Below, one piece after another: positions 56,054 through 64,000 of a stretch of DNA of 64,000 nt (position 1 is its first letter; every line of letters starts with the position of its first letter). Source of the stretch: CAWFGW01 sp963815495 (lineage in GTDB: Bacteria > Bacteroidota > Bacteroidia > Cytophagales > JAAEPT01); NCBI GenBank assembly GCA_963815495.1, contig CAWFGW010000013.1:139781-203780 (forward strand). The letters are read 5' to 3'. The position numbers and the translations under genes were made by a program. The notes below the pieces were generated by a model. It ran no database searches. It had not been told where the DNA came from and saw nothing but the letters and a program-made list of their open reading frames with translations.

Positions 56054-56080
56054 AACTAGTGCAGAAGTTCTGCACTAGTT
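56054..56080. terminator. Palindrome between OYE and AlkC genes, probable bidirectional terminator
   Basis: AACTAGTGCAGAA (56054-56066) and its exact complement TTCTGCACTAGTT (56068-56080), separated by one base, form a 13-bp palindrome. It overlaps the AlkC stop codon (56075-56077). T tracts on either side are short, so the efficiency is uncertain. Confidence 0.6.
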
Positions 56081-57151
56081 TAATTCAAACATTACTTTTT
56101 CAGTCTCTACACCATTGATGAGTAATGAAATGTAATGTGTTCCTGAATAATGTTTACGTGTTGTAAAATTTTTGAAAGCTTGTTTTTTTGTTAGAGTTAT
56201 TTTTTCATCTGCCTTAACTATTAATTCTTTCAGCTTAAAGACCTTTGACTGGTGCTTTTCATTATTCTTTAGGTAATATATTTTAAAATCGATGTTTAGT
56301 TTCTGTAATGTAGACTTCTGAGAGATAATAGAAAACTGAAAAACTAAATCGCTCCCCATTGACACTACGGGTTGATTAACCTGAAAGCCCTCAATTAAAT
56401 ATGCTGGATTAGCTTCAAACCCCATAATTCCGAAAGCGGGGGTAAAGCCATTTTTAATAAGTGTTCGAACTGCCCTTTTGGCGATCCATTGAGAATGCAC
56501 ATTGTTTTTATCCCAAGCACTCACCGTATCCACCACCAGCTGAGGGTGATGCTTTGATATATCGTTTAAATGATTCCCGACAGATTTTTTTACATAGAGG
56601 TCTTTATCTTCTTTCAAAGCTTCAATGATAGGAAGGGTTAATGCTGGGTTTTTAATAAACGCATCAAACTTAAAGGACCATGGTAGCGCAGGTCGAGTCC
56701 CTTCTGAAGCTAACCTTCTAACATGAACGTTTTCATCTTTTGTCCAAGTGTAAATTAAAGCCATGCTTCTTTCAAGATCACTTTTGATAAAAGGTCTAAT
56801 AGCAAATTCCGCAGTTGAAAAGCGTGTTAAATAATGTAGCGCTTCCATTGATTCATCGAAATAGTCTGCACCGTAGTGTTGTACAAAAAAGGGAAGCGAA
56901 ATACCGGGAAAGCCCGTAATTCTTGGCCCTAACTCTTTAATGTAATACAGTTTATCTAAATAAGTACCAGGCAAAAATTCGAAAAGGACATGCCCCACTT
57001 GCTTGACACGGTCCATTAATTCGAGCTTTTCACTCGCATCAAATGCACCCCTAAAATCTGTTATATTAAGCTTCGGATAAACTTCTTTCACATGCTGAGA
57101 GAGTTGGCTGTAAAAACTAAAATTAAAAAATTGGTTTTTAAGTGGTTCCAT
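56075..57151 (-). CDS. AlkC-type DNA alkylation repair glycosylase
   Basis: 358 residues. The first ~240 residues are HEAT-like helical repeats of the AlkC/AlkD superfamily, which remove N3-alkyladenine and other alkylated bases. AlkC is suggested by RRLASEGTRPALPWSFKFD, DLYVKKSVGNHLNDISKHHP and the QWIAKRAVRTLIKNG segment. The C-terminal ~100 residues (QVNQPVVSMGSDLVFQFSII ... GTHYISLLINGVE) look like an immunoglobulin-like domain, as in some AlkC subfamilies. The gene is monocistronic and convergent with the OYE gene, with a palindrome at its stop codon. Confidence 0.88.
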   Translation of the reverse strand: MEPLKNQFFNFSFYSQLSQHVKEVYPKLNITDFRGAFDASEKLELMDRVKQVGHVLFEFLPGTYLDKLYYIKELGPRITGFPGISLPFFVQHYGADYFDESMEALHYLTRFSTAEFAIRPFIKSDLERSMALIYTWTKDENVHVRRLASEGTRPALPWSFKFDAFIKNPALTLPIIEALKEDKDLYVKKSVGNHLNDISKHHPQLVVDTVSAWDKNNVHSQWIAKRAVRTLIKNGFTPAFGIMGFEANPAYLIEGFQVNQPVVSMGSDLVFQFSIISQKSTLQKLNIDFKIYYLKNNEKHQSKVFKLKELIVKADEKITLTKKQAFKNFTTRKHYSGTHYISLLINGVETEKVMFELN

Positions 57152-57241
57152 TATGATTTAGGGTTATTGACGAGCTGATGTTTAGTAATATAACTGCACC
57201 ATACTGAACATCAAAAGAAGTTGAGCAGATAAATATTTTAA

Positions 57242-57850
57242 TCAGAGTTTCTTTTTGCAATTCAAGCAATAATAAGACTTTACATTATCAATTGTTGAAA
57301 CTGATTCTGCCGCATCCCTCATAACACAATTTTCATTACTGCAATGTGGTAGTCCAGCATTATGACCAATCTCGTGAACTGATATTTTTTGTAGTCGTGA
57401 ATAGAAGATGGATTTATCCTTATGCTTAATTCTGAAAGTAGAGATAACACAAGTAGGACCATTTAAAAAGCCTAAACCACAAATACCCCAGTCAGCGTAT
57501 TTGAACGTAGGTTTTTTGATCTCCCCATTTTCTTTTTTTGTGCAAGAAATATCTTTTAAAGTAACACCTATGGTATAATCTATAGAATCAGGTTGAATTT
57601 TTTTTAGATGATGTATTATAGAATCTGCACGATAGCGAGTTGATTTTACAATAGTAATAAATCTATTAGGTACTGCTATGGGTTTAAACATCACTATTTG
57701 ATGTTGTGTCTCTCGTTTTAAAGCATGTTGTATTGAATCTAAAATTTCAGTGGGTACATTGCCCAATGGTTGTATTGCTATTTTATTTTCAGTTCGTGAA
57801 CAAGCTATTATCGTACAACTGAAAATCAATATCCATCCATATAACCTCAT
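57242..57850 (-). CDS. Archaemetzincin family metalloprotease with lipoprotein signal
   Basis: 202 residues. The zinc-binding signature HEIGHNAGLPHC is followed by four residues, CVMRDAAES and, further on, YYCLNC, giving the conserved Cys pair typical of archaemetzincins. The catalytic Glu lies in HEIGH. Unusually for the family, the N-terminus is a lipoprotein signal (MRLYGWILIFSCTIIACS), so it should be exported and lipidated. The rest (LGNVPTEILDSIQHALKRET and the YADWGICGLGFLNGPTCVIS strand) agrees with the family. It overlaps the PAP2-like gene by four bases and belongs to the rpoN unit. Substrate unknown. Confidence 0.85.
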   Translation of the reverse strand: MRLYGWILIFSCTIIACSRTENKIAIQPLGNVPTEILDSIQHALKRETQHQIVMFKPIAVPNRFITIVKSTRYRADSIIHHLKKIQPDSIDYTIGVTLKDISCTKKENGEIKKPTFKYADWGICGLGFLNGPTCVISTFRIKHKDKSIFYSRLQKISVHEIGHNAGLPHCSNENCVMRDAAESVSTIDNVKSYYCLNCKKKL

Positions 57851-58464
57851 AAGATGTATATCGAAGCTATATAAGCATATACACCACCTAGAAAAAATCC
57901 TGCTACTACTTGCGCTAAGGTGTGTGCCCCTAAATAGAGACGAGCACTCATGACAACCCCACTGACAATAATCCCTACCACTAGAGCAAAAATATACTCA
58001 ATGCCGTAAAAACTAAATACCAACTTTAGCAATACGCCAACGATTCCACCGACACCTAATGCATGTGCACTAATTTTCCAGTAAAGTGTGATGACACCAG
58101 CTACAATCATAAGCCCTGCCACAAGAAATAGCATTTCTGAAATGCGAAAATCGTTTAGTTTATTATCTCTGAAAATCATCATCCCGGCAGCCACGTAAAT
58201 TGCAGCGGTATATAATAACGGAAGCATCCGCTGGGTTCGAATAGGAATCATCATATCAGAAATGACCCCCATCTTTTTCATGAAAGCGAAGGAAACGACA
58301 GGTAAAATAAATGTAACAATAAACAAAACGCCCAATAGCAATTTTGTAAGCAGGGGGTTCGGCACTATAATAACCGGAAAATGCATCGTCAATAGATAAA
58401 ACAAAAAAGTAGTCAGAAATAGTGGGTTCACTACATACGAAAGTATTTTTGAACCTATATGCAT
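57847..58464 (-). CDS. PAP2-like integral membrane protein
   Basis: 205 residues with about six hydrophobic helices. The late section KISAHALGVGG and SARLYLGAHTLAQVVAG has the arrangement of PAP2 motifs 2 and 3 (a His near a small-residue turn, then SAR-x4-AH-x3-Q), but the SGH motif is reduced to SAH and the final Asp is missing (Gln instead). It may therefore be a degenerate or non-catalytic PAP2 relative; enzyme activity is doubtful. Its ATG overlaps the rpoN stop (TAATG) and its stop overlaps the archaemetzincin ATG, so the three genes are translationally coupled. Confidence 0.75.
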   Translation of the reverse strand: MHIGSKILSYVVNPLFLTTFLFYLLTMHFPVIIVPNPLLTKLLLGVLFIVTFILPVVSFAFMKKMGVISDMMIPIRTQRMLPLLYTAAIYVAAGMMIFRDNKLNDFRISEMLFLVAGLMIVAGVITLYWKISAHALGVGGIVGVLLKLVFSFYGIEYIFALVVGIIVSGVVMSARLYLGAHTLAQVVAGFFLGGVYAYIASIYIL

Positions 58465-59900
58465 TATAACTCTTTTCTTAGACGTGCTACGGGTATATCC
58501 AACTGCTCACGATACTTTGCAACGGTGCGTCTTGCAATGTTGTATCCCATTTTTTTCAATTCCTTTTCTAACTTATCATCTGAAAGAGGGCGCTTTTTAT
58601 CCTCCGCTTCAATTAAATCTTTCAGTTTCGATTTTACTTCTTTGCTACTTACATCTTCACCACTGTCTGTGGTTAAACTTTCAGAAAAGAAATACTTCAA
58701 AGGGAATACACCAAACTCTGTTTGAATAGCTTTGCTATTAGCCACACGAGAAACTGTGGAAATATCCATCGAAATTTCTTCAGCGATATCTTTTAGAATC
58801 ATGGGACGCAAAGAGGCTTCATCACCAGTTAAGAAAAACTCATGCTGGTGTTTCATAATTGCGGACATCGTTCTTAACAAAGTTTGCTGACGCTGTTTAA
58901 TTGCATCAATAAACCATTTTGCTGAATCGAGCTTTTGTTTAACAAACGATACCGCTTCTCGCATTTTTTTGTCTTTGTCCTTCGCCTTGTTGTAGGTATC
59001 CATCATCTCTGTGTAGGATCTACTTACACGCAATTCAGGAGCATTTCTGGCATTGAGTGCTAGATGTAATTTGTCATTATCATTCGTAAGAATAAAATCA
59101 GGTATTACATATTGCGCACGTGCACTGTTACCTTGAGAACTACCTGGCTTCGGATTTAACTTTGTAATCAACTCGATAGCCTCTTTTAAGTTCTCCTCAT
59201 CAATATCCAGTTTCTTTAATATTTTATCATAATGTTTCTTGGTAAACTCTTCGAAACATTGATCTAAAATTTTGAGTGCTAAAATGACTACGATATCTTC
59301 TTGAGGCTTACGCTCCAATTGTATCATTAAACATTCTTGAAGACTGCGGGCACCAATTCCAGGGGGATCGAAGGATTGTATTTTGTATAATAACTCTTCT
59401 AATTCTTCGACTTCCGTTTCAATGTTTTGACCGAAAGCCAAATCATTAACGATGGCTTCTAAATCTCTTCTGATATAGCCATCACTTTCGATGCTACCCA
59501 CAAGTTGTTTTGCAATATTTTTTTTACGGTCGTCTAAACGCAAAAAACCCACTTGATCCATGAGTGATTCAATGAAGCTCTCCTGACTAACAATTGGTGT
59601 TTCACGTTCTTCTTCATCGCCACCACGGTCGCCAGCCATTTTATAGCCACCAATATCATCGTGGGCGAGGTAGTCATCTAAGTTTAACTCTTCATCTTCT
59701 TTCTTAGCGTCTTCTTCATTTTCGTTGCTATCAAAGTTTTCCTCTTCCTCTTGCCCTTCTTCTAAAGCAGGGTTGACTTCCATTTCCTCTTCTATTCGAG
59801 ATTCCAACTCCATGGTTGGTACTTGCAACAATTTTATGAACTGAATCTGTTGTGGAGACAGCTTCTGTTGCATGTTCTGGGACAATCCTAACTTAATCAT
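58464..59900 (-). CDS. rpoN: RNA polymerase sigma-54 factor RpoN
   Basis: 478 residues. Region I is the Gln/Leu-rich activator-response part (MIKLGLSQNMQQKLSPQQIQ), followed by an acidic region II (EEGQEEEENFDSNENEEDA). The core-binding domain is 100-290, the HTH is STVSRVANSKAIQTEFGVFP LKYFFSES, and the RpoN box ARRTVAKYRE lies near residue 458-467. Sigma-54 needs AAA+ activators; none is in this window. It is the first gene of a tightly overlapped three-gene unit (rpoN, PAP2-like, archaemetzincin) and diverges from asnS over a 94-bp gap. Confidence 0.95.
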   Translation of the reverse strand: MIKLGLSQNMQQKLSPQQIQFIKLLQVPTMELESRIEEEMEVNPALEEGQEEEENFDSNENEEDAKKEDEELNLDDYLAHDDIGGYKMAGDRGGDEEERETPIVSQESFIESLMDQVGFLRLDDRKKNIAKQLVGSIESDGYIRRDLEAIVNDLAFGQNIETEVEELEELLYKIQSFDPPGIGARSLQECLMIQLERKPQEDIVVILALKILDQCFEEFTKKHYDKILKKLDIDEENLKEAIELITKLNPKPGSSQGNSARAQYVIPDFILTNDNDKLHLALNARNAPELRVSRSYTEMMDTYNKAKDKDKKMREAVSFVKQKLDSAKWFIDAIKQRQQTLLRTMSAIMKHQHEFFLTGDEASLRPMILKDIAEEISMDISTVSRVANSKAIQTEFGVFPLKYFFSESLTTDSGEDVSSKEVKSKLKDLIEAEDKKRPLSDDKLEKELKKMGYNIARRTVAKYREQLDIPVARLRKEL

Positions 59901-59994
59901 ATATTTACTTGATACGAAAGCTACTTAAACTTTTGATAAAATAGGTAAATAGCGTTTTTTTGTAAAGTTATTTTATTAAAAACATATATCAAAC

Positions 59995-61434
59995 TTGGAA
60001 CGACTACGAATTAAATCCTTGCTTACCTCAAAACCAGTAGGTACGCAACAAACAGTAAACGGATGGGTACGCACGAAAAGAGGCAGTAAAGCGGTGAACT
60101 TTATTGCTTTAAATGATGGTTCCACGGTCAATAATATTCAAGTGGTGGTCGAGGTAGACCAGTTTGATGAAGAAACTTTAAAAAAAGTTACTACTGGTGC
60201 AGCAATTCGTGTAACTGGAATTGTAAATGAGTCGCAAGGAAGTGGACAAGCAGTAGAACTACAAGCTGAAACAATTGTAGTATTAGGCGAAGCAGATCCT
60301 GAGAAGTACCCTATCCAACCTAAAAAACATTCGTTGGAGTTTTTAAGAGAAAATGCACACTTGAGAATGCGTACCAGCACGTTTAGTTCAGTAATGCGCG
60401 TACGACATGCATTAGCGTTTGCAGTTCATAATTTTTTCAACCAAAAAGAGTTTTATTATTTACACACGCCTATTGTAACTTCTTCTGATGCTGAAGGTGC
60501 CGGTGAGATGTTTCGAGTAACAACTTTAGACGCTAAAAAACCACCATTAAATGAAGCTGGTGAGATAGATTATAAAGAAGACTTTTTCGGGAAAGCAGCA
60601 AACTTAACGGTTTCTGGTCAATTGGAAGGTGAATTAGGTGCTATGGCGCTAGGTGCTGTTTATACATTTGGACCAACGTTTAGAGCTGAAAACTCCAATA
60701 CGACTCGTCACCTTGCAGAATTTTGGATGATTGAACCTGAAGTAGCATTTGCGGATATTCAGGATGACATGAATCTAGCGGAAGAGTTTATCAAGTATGT
60801 GATCAACTATGCAGTGGCCAACTGTGCAGATGATTTAGATTTTCTACAAAAACGAGAAGAAGAAGCTGAAAAAGGACTTCCTAACGATCAAAAAAGTGAA
60901 TTGCCGCTTTTAGAGCGATTGAAGTTAGTACTTGAAAATAGCTTTGAACGAATTACTTACACTGAAGCAATCGACATTCTTAAAAACTCTAAACCTTACA
61001 AAAAGAAAAAATTTCAATATGAAGTTGAGTGGGGTGTAGATTTACAAAGTGAGCACGAGCGCTACTTAGTTGAAAAGCATTTTAAAAAACCCGTTATCAT
61101 TACCAACTATCCAAAAGACATCAAAGCGTTTTATATGAAACAAAATGATGATGGAAAAACGGTAGCTGCTATGGATGTGTTGTTCCCAGGCATTGGTGAA
61201 ATTATAGGTGGTTCGGAGCGTGAGGCTAGTTTAGAAAAACTGACTGCACGAATGGATGAAATGGGTGTGTCAACTGAAGAGTTGTGGTGGTACTTAGACA
61301 CTCGAAAATATGGAACAGCACCGCATGCAGGTTTTGGGTTAGGCTTCGAACGTTTGGTGCTTTTCGTTACAGGAATGACAAACATTAGAGACGTTATCCC
61401 TTTCCCGAGAACACCTCAAAACTGTGAATTTTAA
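59995..61434 (+). CDS. asnS: Asparaginyl-tRNA synthetase
   Basis: 479 residues; the start is TTG at 59995, giving MERLRIKSLLTSKPVGTQQT. The anticodon-binding OB-fold is about 15-105 (VNGWVRTKRGSKAVNFIALN DGS). The class II core follows: motif 1 RVRHALAFAVHNFFNQKEFY YLHTPIV, motif 2 FRAENSNTTRHLAEFWMIEP E, and motif 3 GTAPHAGFGLGFERLVLFVT GMTNIRDVIPFPRTP near the C-terminus. It has the AsnRS-specific LTVSGQLEGELGAMALGAVY. Charges tRNA-Asn. There is no intrinsic terminator of note; the next gene has its own promoter. Confidence 0.96.
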   Translation: MERLRIKSLLTSKPVGTQQTVNGWVRTKRGSKAVNFIALNDGSTVNNIQVVVEVDQFDEETLKKVTTGAAIRVTGIVNESQGSGQAVELQAETIVVLGEADPEKYPIQPKKHSLEFLRENAHLRMRTSTFSSVMRVRHALAFAVHNFFNQKEFYYLHTPIVTSSDAEGAGEMFRVTTLDAKKPPLNEAGEIDYKEDFFGKAANLTVSGQLEGELGAMALGAVYTFGPTFRAENSNTTRHLAEFWMIEPEVAFADIQDDMNLAEEFIKYVINYAVANCADDLDFLQKREEEAEKGLPNDQKSELPLLERLKLVLENSFERITYTEAIDILKNSKPYKKKKFQYEVEWGVDLQSEHERYLVEKHFKKPVIITNYPKDIKAFYMKQNDDGKTVAAMDVLFPGIGEIIGGSEREASLEKLTARMDEMGVSTEELWWYLDTRKYGTAPHAGFGLGFERLVLFVTGMTNIRDVIPFPRTPQNCEF

Positions 61435-61495
61435 GGGTTATTAGACTAAGTAGAGCTCAAATGTTAATAACTTTTACATTATCCTAGGACTTTTG

Positions 61496-61503
61496 TATCT
61501 TTG
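61496..61503 (+). promoter_or_regulatory. Promoter -7 box for the secreted protein gene at 61522
   Basis: TATCTTTG matches TAnnTTTG fully, 18 bases before the ATG. A T-rich CTTTTAC element about 20 bases upstream is a weak -33 box. Confidence 0.45.
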
Positions 61504-61521
61504 ACGTCCTTTTAAAAACAC

Positions 61522-62193
61522 ATGAGAGTACTTCTTAGTCTATTCATAATTTTCTTTTCTCTGAGCTCATTAACATTAGTTCAAAACAGCTTTAGTGATA
61601 GCGAAACCGTTATTTATGTGGCTAGAAGTGGCATGATGCATCATAATAAATATGCTATACTTGAGATAAAAGATTCGTTGGCCAAGCTAGAAATTTATGC
61701 TAAATATGATGGTGAAATAGTGCCTGTGAACATGGCGTGGAATAGTAAAATTGACCCTGAGAAGTACATATTAAAAAGAGATAGTACGAACCTTGAAAAA
61801 CAAATTTTCAGAGGAAACATTGTTGACATTTCAGTTTATGAAAAGCATGCACACGTTAGCTTAAAGTGTTCGTTTATGGGTGGGTTTGAGTTAGCGTTTA
61901 TTAGAGTAAATAACCTACCGAATAAATTTGAACACGTTAGAAATCATGCTTACATGTTTACTGGTAGAAATGCTATCGGTTACCAATTTAAAACAGAAGG
62001 TGGTTATACAAGCTATGATCGCTATATGGAAGGAAGCACACTATATAAAGAATGTGACAAATTAACCTTTCATGACTTTGTTGCTAAATACGACTCTGTT
62101 CAAAAAACGATTTATAGAGAGATTTACTCGATGCACGATTCACTAAAAATTAATTCTACGGTTGAAGAAGAGGAAGTGATTGTTGAAGAATAA
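61522..62193 (+). CDS. Secreted protein of unknown function
   Basis: 223 residues with a probable signal peptide (MRVLLSLFIIFFSLSSLTLV, cut near QNSF). The mature part is mixed alpha/beta with several aromatic strands (VIYVARSGMMHHNKYAILEI, FRGNIVDISVYEKHAHVSLK, SFMGGFELAFIRVNNLP) and an acidic tail EEEEVIVEE. I recognise no family. It lies between asnS and the convergent nnr gene (one-base gap) and is transcribed from its own promoter. Confidence 0.65.
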   Translation: MRVLLSLFIIFFSLSSLTLVQNSFSDSETVIYVARSGMMHHNKYAILEIKDSLAKLEIYAKYDGEIVPVNMAWNSKIDPEKYILKRDSTNLEKQIFRGNIVDISVYEKHAHVSLKCSFMGGFELAFIRVNNLPNKFEHVRNHAYMFTGRNAIGYQFKTEGGYTSYDRYMEGSTLYKECDKLTFHDFVAKYDSVQKTIYREIYSMHDSLKINSTVEEEEVIVEE

Positions 62194-62194
62194 T

Positions 62195-63673
62195 TTAATC
62201 AATGTGATTAATTAAATCACCTGCTAAAAAGCGGCCTTTTCTAGTGCTATTTTTTGCTTCATCACCAGCCACTCCGTGATTAAAAACCGCACTTTTTGCT
62301 GCTATAAGTGGATCAAATCCTTGTGCTAAGTAAGATAGGAGTATTCCTGTTAGTACATCACCACTTCCAGCAGTTGCCATTCCAGGGTTTCCTGTGGAGT
62401 TAAAATAGACGGTTCCGTTAGCATTACACACTGCTGTATGAGCTCCTTTTAAAATCGTTATTACCTTGTATTGTTGACAAAAGGCTTTAAGCAATTGCAG
62501 ACGTTCAAAATCATTCCCCCATTCCCCAACTAACCGTTTAAATTCTCCTGGATGTGGCGTAAGCACGCTATTTTGAGGCAACAACTTTAATAATTCTTTT
62601 TCCTGGCTTAAAATATTCAACCCATCAGCATCGATCACTAATGGTTTTTTCCATTGTTTTAATAATGTCTCAAAAACAGTAAATGTTTTAGTGTTTGTTC
62701 CTAAACCTGGACCAATTCCTAAGGCAGTGTGTTTTTCCAATTCTTTAGGGAGAGTAGAAAAAGTTTTATCATCATCGTCCACTGAAACCATGGCTTCAGG
62801 TAAACCAATTTGCATAATTTGATAACCACATTTAGGAACATGGGTCGTTAATAACCCTACGCCTGATTTCATGCAAGCACGCGAGGCAAGTAAAGCAGCA
62901 CCGATTTTTCCATAACTTCCCGCAATCAATAGCGCATGACCAAAATTACCTTTGTGGGCAAATTTATGAACCTTGCTTTTGTATTCTCTTACTGATGTAG
63001 AGTAAAAATGGACTGTTTCTGCCTTAGCAATAAATTCTTGAGATAACCCTATATCTAAGACTTTCCAATCTCCTGTATATTGTTCATTTTCAGGTAATAT
63101 AAAGGCTAGCTTGGGCAATTGAAAAGTAAGCGTGGTTGTGGGTTGAATGATTGTCTCTCTCTCACTTTTTTTGTCAGCGTATAAGCCAGAAGCAATATCA
63201 ATCGCAACGACCTCTTTTTCTGATTTGTTAATATGTTGAACCAACTTAGCTGCTAATCCCTCAATTGGTCTATCCAAACCTGACCCAAAAATAGCATCGA
63301 TAACTACGCTGGTGGTTATCTCAGGAATGTGGTCGATTGTAGTGATTTTTTCAAAAGGTTTAATTTGTGCTAACCGTTCTTGATTTTTGAGGTTGTCATC
63401 TGAATATTTATTTGAAGCATTTAACAAGTAGCAGGTAGTTTTGTACCCGTGCTTATGTAATAGCCGAGCGATTACTAAGCCATCCCCTCCGTTGTTGCCT
63501 TGTCCGCAGAAGACAGTAAAAGTAGTGTTAGCATCGTATTTTTGTGAGAGCCAATTAAAAACGATGCGCGAGGCTCGCTCCATTAAATGGATAGAAGCAA
63601 TTGGCTCGTGTTGAATCGTATGTGCATCAAGTGCTCTTATTTGATCAACAGATAAAATTTTTAAATTAGCCAT
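62195..63673 (-). CDS. nnr: Bifunctional NAD(P)HX epimerase / ADP-dependent dehydratase (Nnr)
   Basis: 492 residues from ATG 63673 (MANLKILSVDQIRALDAHTI); the longer frame to 63727 overlaps nuoD and is less likely. The N-terminal YjeF_N domain (about 1-215) interconverts R and S NAD(P)HX, with FCGQGNNGGDGLVIARLLHK HGY and VIDAIFGSGLDRPIEG. The C-terminal ribokinase-like domain dehydrates S-NAD(P)HX, with GSYGKIGAALLASRACMKSG, LGIGPGLGT, VLTPHPGEFKRLVG and GNPGMATAGSGDVLTGILLS. Repairs damaged nicotinamide cofactors. Its start is 4 bases after the nuoD stop, so it is probably cotranscribed with complex I genes. Confidence 0.93.
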   Translation of the reverse strand: MANLKILSVDQIRALDAHTIQHEPIASIHLMERASRIVFNWLSQKYDANTTFTVFCGQGNNGGDGLVIARLLHKHGYKTTCYLLNASNKYSDDNLKNQERLAQIKPFEKITTIDHIPEITTSVVIDAIFGSGLDRPIEGLAAKLVQHINKSEKEVVAIDIASGLYADKKSERETIIQPTTTLTFQLPKLAFILPENEQYTGDWKVLDIGLSQEFIAKAETVHFYSTSVREYKSKVHKFAHKGNFGHALLIAGSYGKIGAALLASRACMKSGVGLLTTHVPKCGYQIMQIGLPEAMVSVDDDDKTFSTLPKELEKHTALGIGPGLGTNTKTFTVFETLLKQWKKPLVIDADGLNILSQEKELLKLLPQNSVLTPHPGEFKRLVGEWGNDFERLQLLKAFCQQYKVITILKGAHTAVCNANGTVYFNSTGNPGMATAGSGDVLTGILLSYLAQGFDPLIAAKSAVFNHGVAGDEAKNSTRKGRFLAGDLINHID

Positions 63674-63677
63674 AGGC

Positions 63678-64000
63678 TTAGCGGTCAATTTCTCCCAACA
63701 TAAAGTCGAGTGATCCCATTGTAGCAATCATGTCTGTTAACATCATTCCTTTTGATATCTCTGGTAGAATAGAAAGGTTCGAAAAACAACCTGAGCGACA
63801 TTTAACGCGGCTAGGAATGTCGCTTTTTCCTGTAGTTCTAAAATAAAAGCCCAGTTCACCTCGAGGGTTTTCTGCTCGCACATAAAACTCCATTTCCTTA
63901 GGCATCACCTTTTTAGGCACCATTTCTTGTGGGTTAAAGTCTTTTGTCCGTTTATGCTCGCCAGTTAATTTTTCAAGACATTGGTCAATGATGTTGATTG
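63678..64000 (-). CDS. nuoD: NADH-quinone oxidoreductase subunit D, C-terminal part
   Basis: The 3' end of a gene entering from the right edge; the frame is open to 64000. The visible ~107 residues (INIIDQCLEKLTGEHKRTKD ... ) contain KEMEFYVRAENPRGELGFYF RTTGKSDIPSRVKCRSG and end with MLTDMIATMGSLDFMLGEID R, the conserved NuoD/49-kDa subunit terminus. It carries the quinone-site region of complex I. Nnr follows after 4 bases instead of nuoE. Confidence 0.93.
   Translation of the reverse strand, partial: INIIDQCLEKLTGEHKRTKDFNPQEMVPKKVMPKEMEFYVRAENPRGELGFYFRTTGKSDIPSRVKCRSGCFSNLSILPEISKGMMLTDMIATMGSLDFMLGEIDR

Noticed and set aside
62196..62212. TTAATCA/TGATTAA palindrome between the convergent genes at 62.2 kb as a terminator
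   Set aside because: Only seven AT-rich pairs with no T tract, and it lies within the end of nnr; too weak to call.

Overview
The window reads as a chromosomal stretch of an aerobic, low-GC member of the Bacteroidota, most likely Flavobacteriales or a close relative. The evidence is the gliding/type IX secretion (T9SS) lipoprotein GldJ, several large secreted proteins ending in T9SS C-terminal sorting domains, Bacteroidota-type promoters (TAnnTTTG), weak Shine-Dalgarno sequences, lipoproteins with acidic residues after the Cys, and typical housekeeping proteins (Mfd, UvrA, RpoN, AsnS, NuoD, 2-oxoglutarate dehydrogenase). I see no rRNA, tRNA, CRISPR array or prophage.

Layout. 1-5.5 kb: the start of a membrane protein running off the left edge, a triple-repeat T9SS protein, small conserved proteins, a peroxiredoxin-like protein, a TruC-type pseudouridine synthase and a glycerophosphodiesterase. 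5.5-5.9 kb: repeat-filled spacer. 5.9-15.8 kb: a GlcD/Fe-S fusion oxidoreductase, a three-gene group (ceramidase-like enzyme, helical-repeat protein, secreted beta-barrel-like protein), a DPP IV-family peptidase and a surface lipoprotein. 15.8-16.4 kb: a second, richer block of dispersed palindromic repeats. 16.4-22.6 kb: sucA-odhB-lpd, coding for the 2-oxoglutarate dehydrogenase complex. It is interrupted by a small four-helix-bundle (23S rRNA IVP-type) gene with inverted repeats at its ends, and sucA carries two single-base insertions. 22.6-29 kb: a lysine/alanine-dehydrogenase-like oxidoreductase with a PAP2 phosphatase and a lipoprotein, a Skp-like chaperone, ComF, a methyltransferase and GldJ. 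29-33 kb: Mfd overlapping a uracil-DNA glycosylase family gene. 33-38.7 kb: a complete RND efflux operon. 38.7-44.7 kb: an LRR protein gene with an in-frame stop, GlpD and a secreted reprolysin-type metalloprotease. 44.8-53.3 kb: MltD-like lytic transglycosylase, UvrA, a tiny membrane protein, and a 1421-residue FG-GAP protein with 14 repeats. 53.4-57.2 kb: effector-binding protein, WYL regulator, Old Yellow Enzyme, AlkC-type DNA glycosylase. 57.2-64 kb: rpoN overlapping a PAP2-like gene overlapping an exported archaemetzincin, then AsnS, a secreted unknown, the NAD(P)HX repair enzyme Nnr, and the 3' end of nuoD.

Functional threads: central oxidative metabolism (OGDH complex, GlpD, NuoD with Nnr), protein secretion and surface display (GldJ plus three or four T9SS substrates), DNA repair (Mfd/UDG, UvrA, AlkC) and envelope maintenance (MltD, RND pump, PAP2 proteins, Skp). 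No obviously new multi-gene system stands out. The strongest leads are the IVP-type cassette with terminal inverted repeats inside the OGDH operon, the disrupted sucA and LRR genes, the lipoprotein archaemetzincin in an rpoN operon, and the ceramidase-like gene group.
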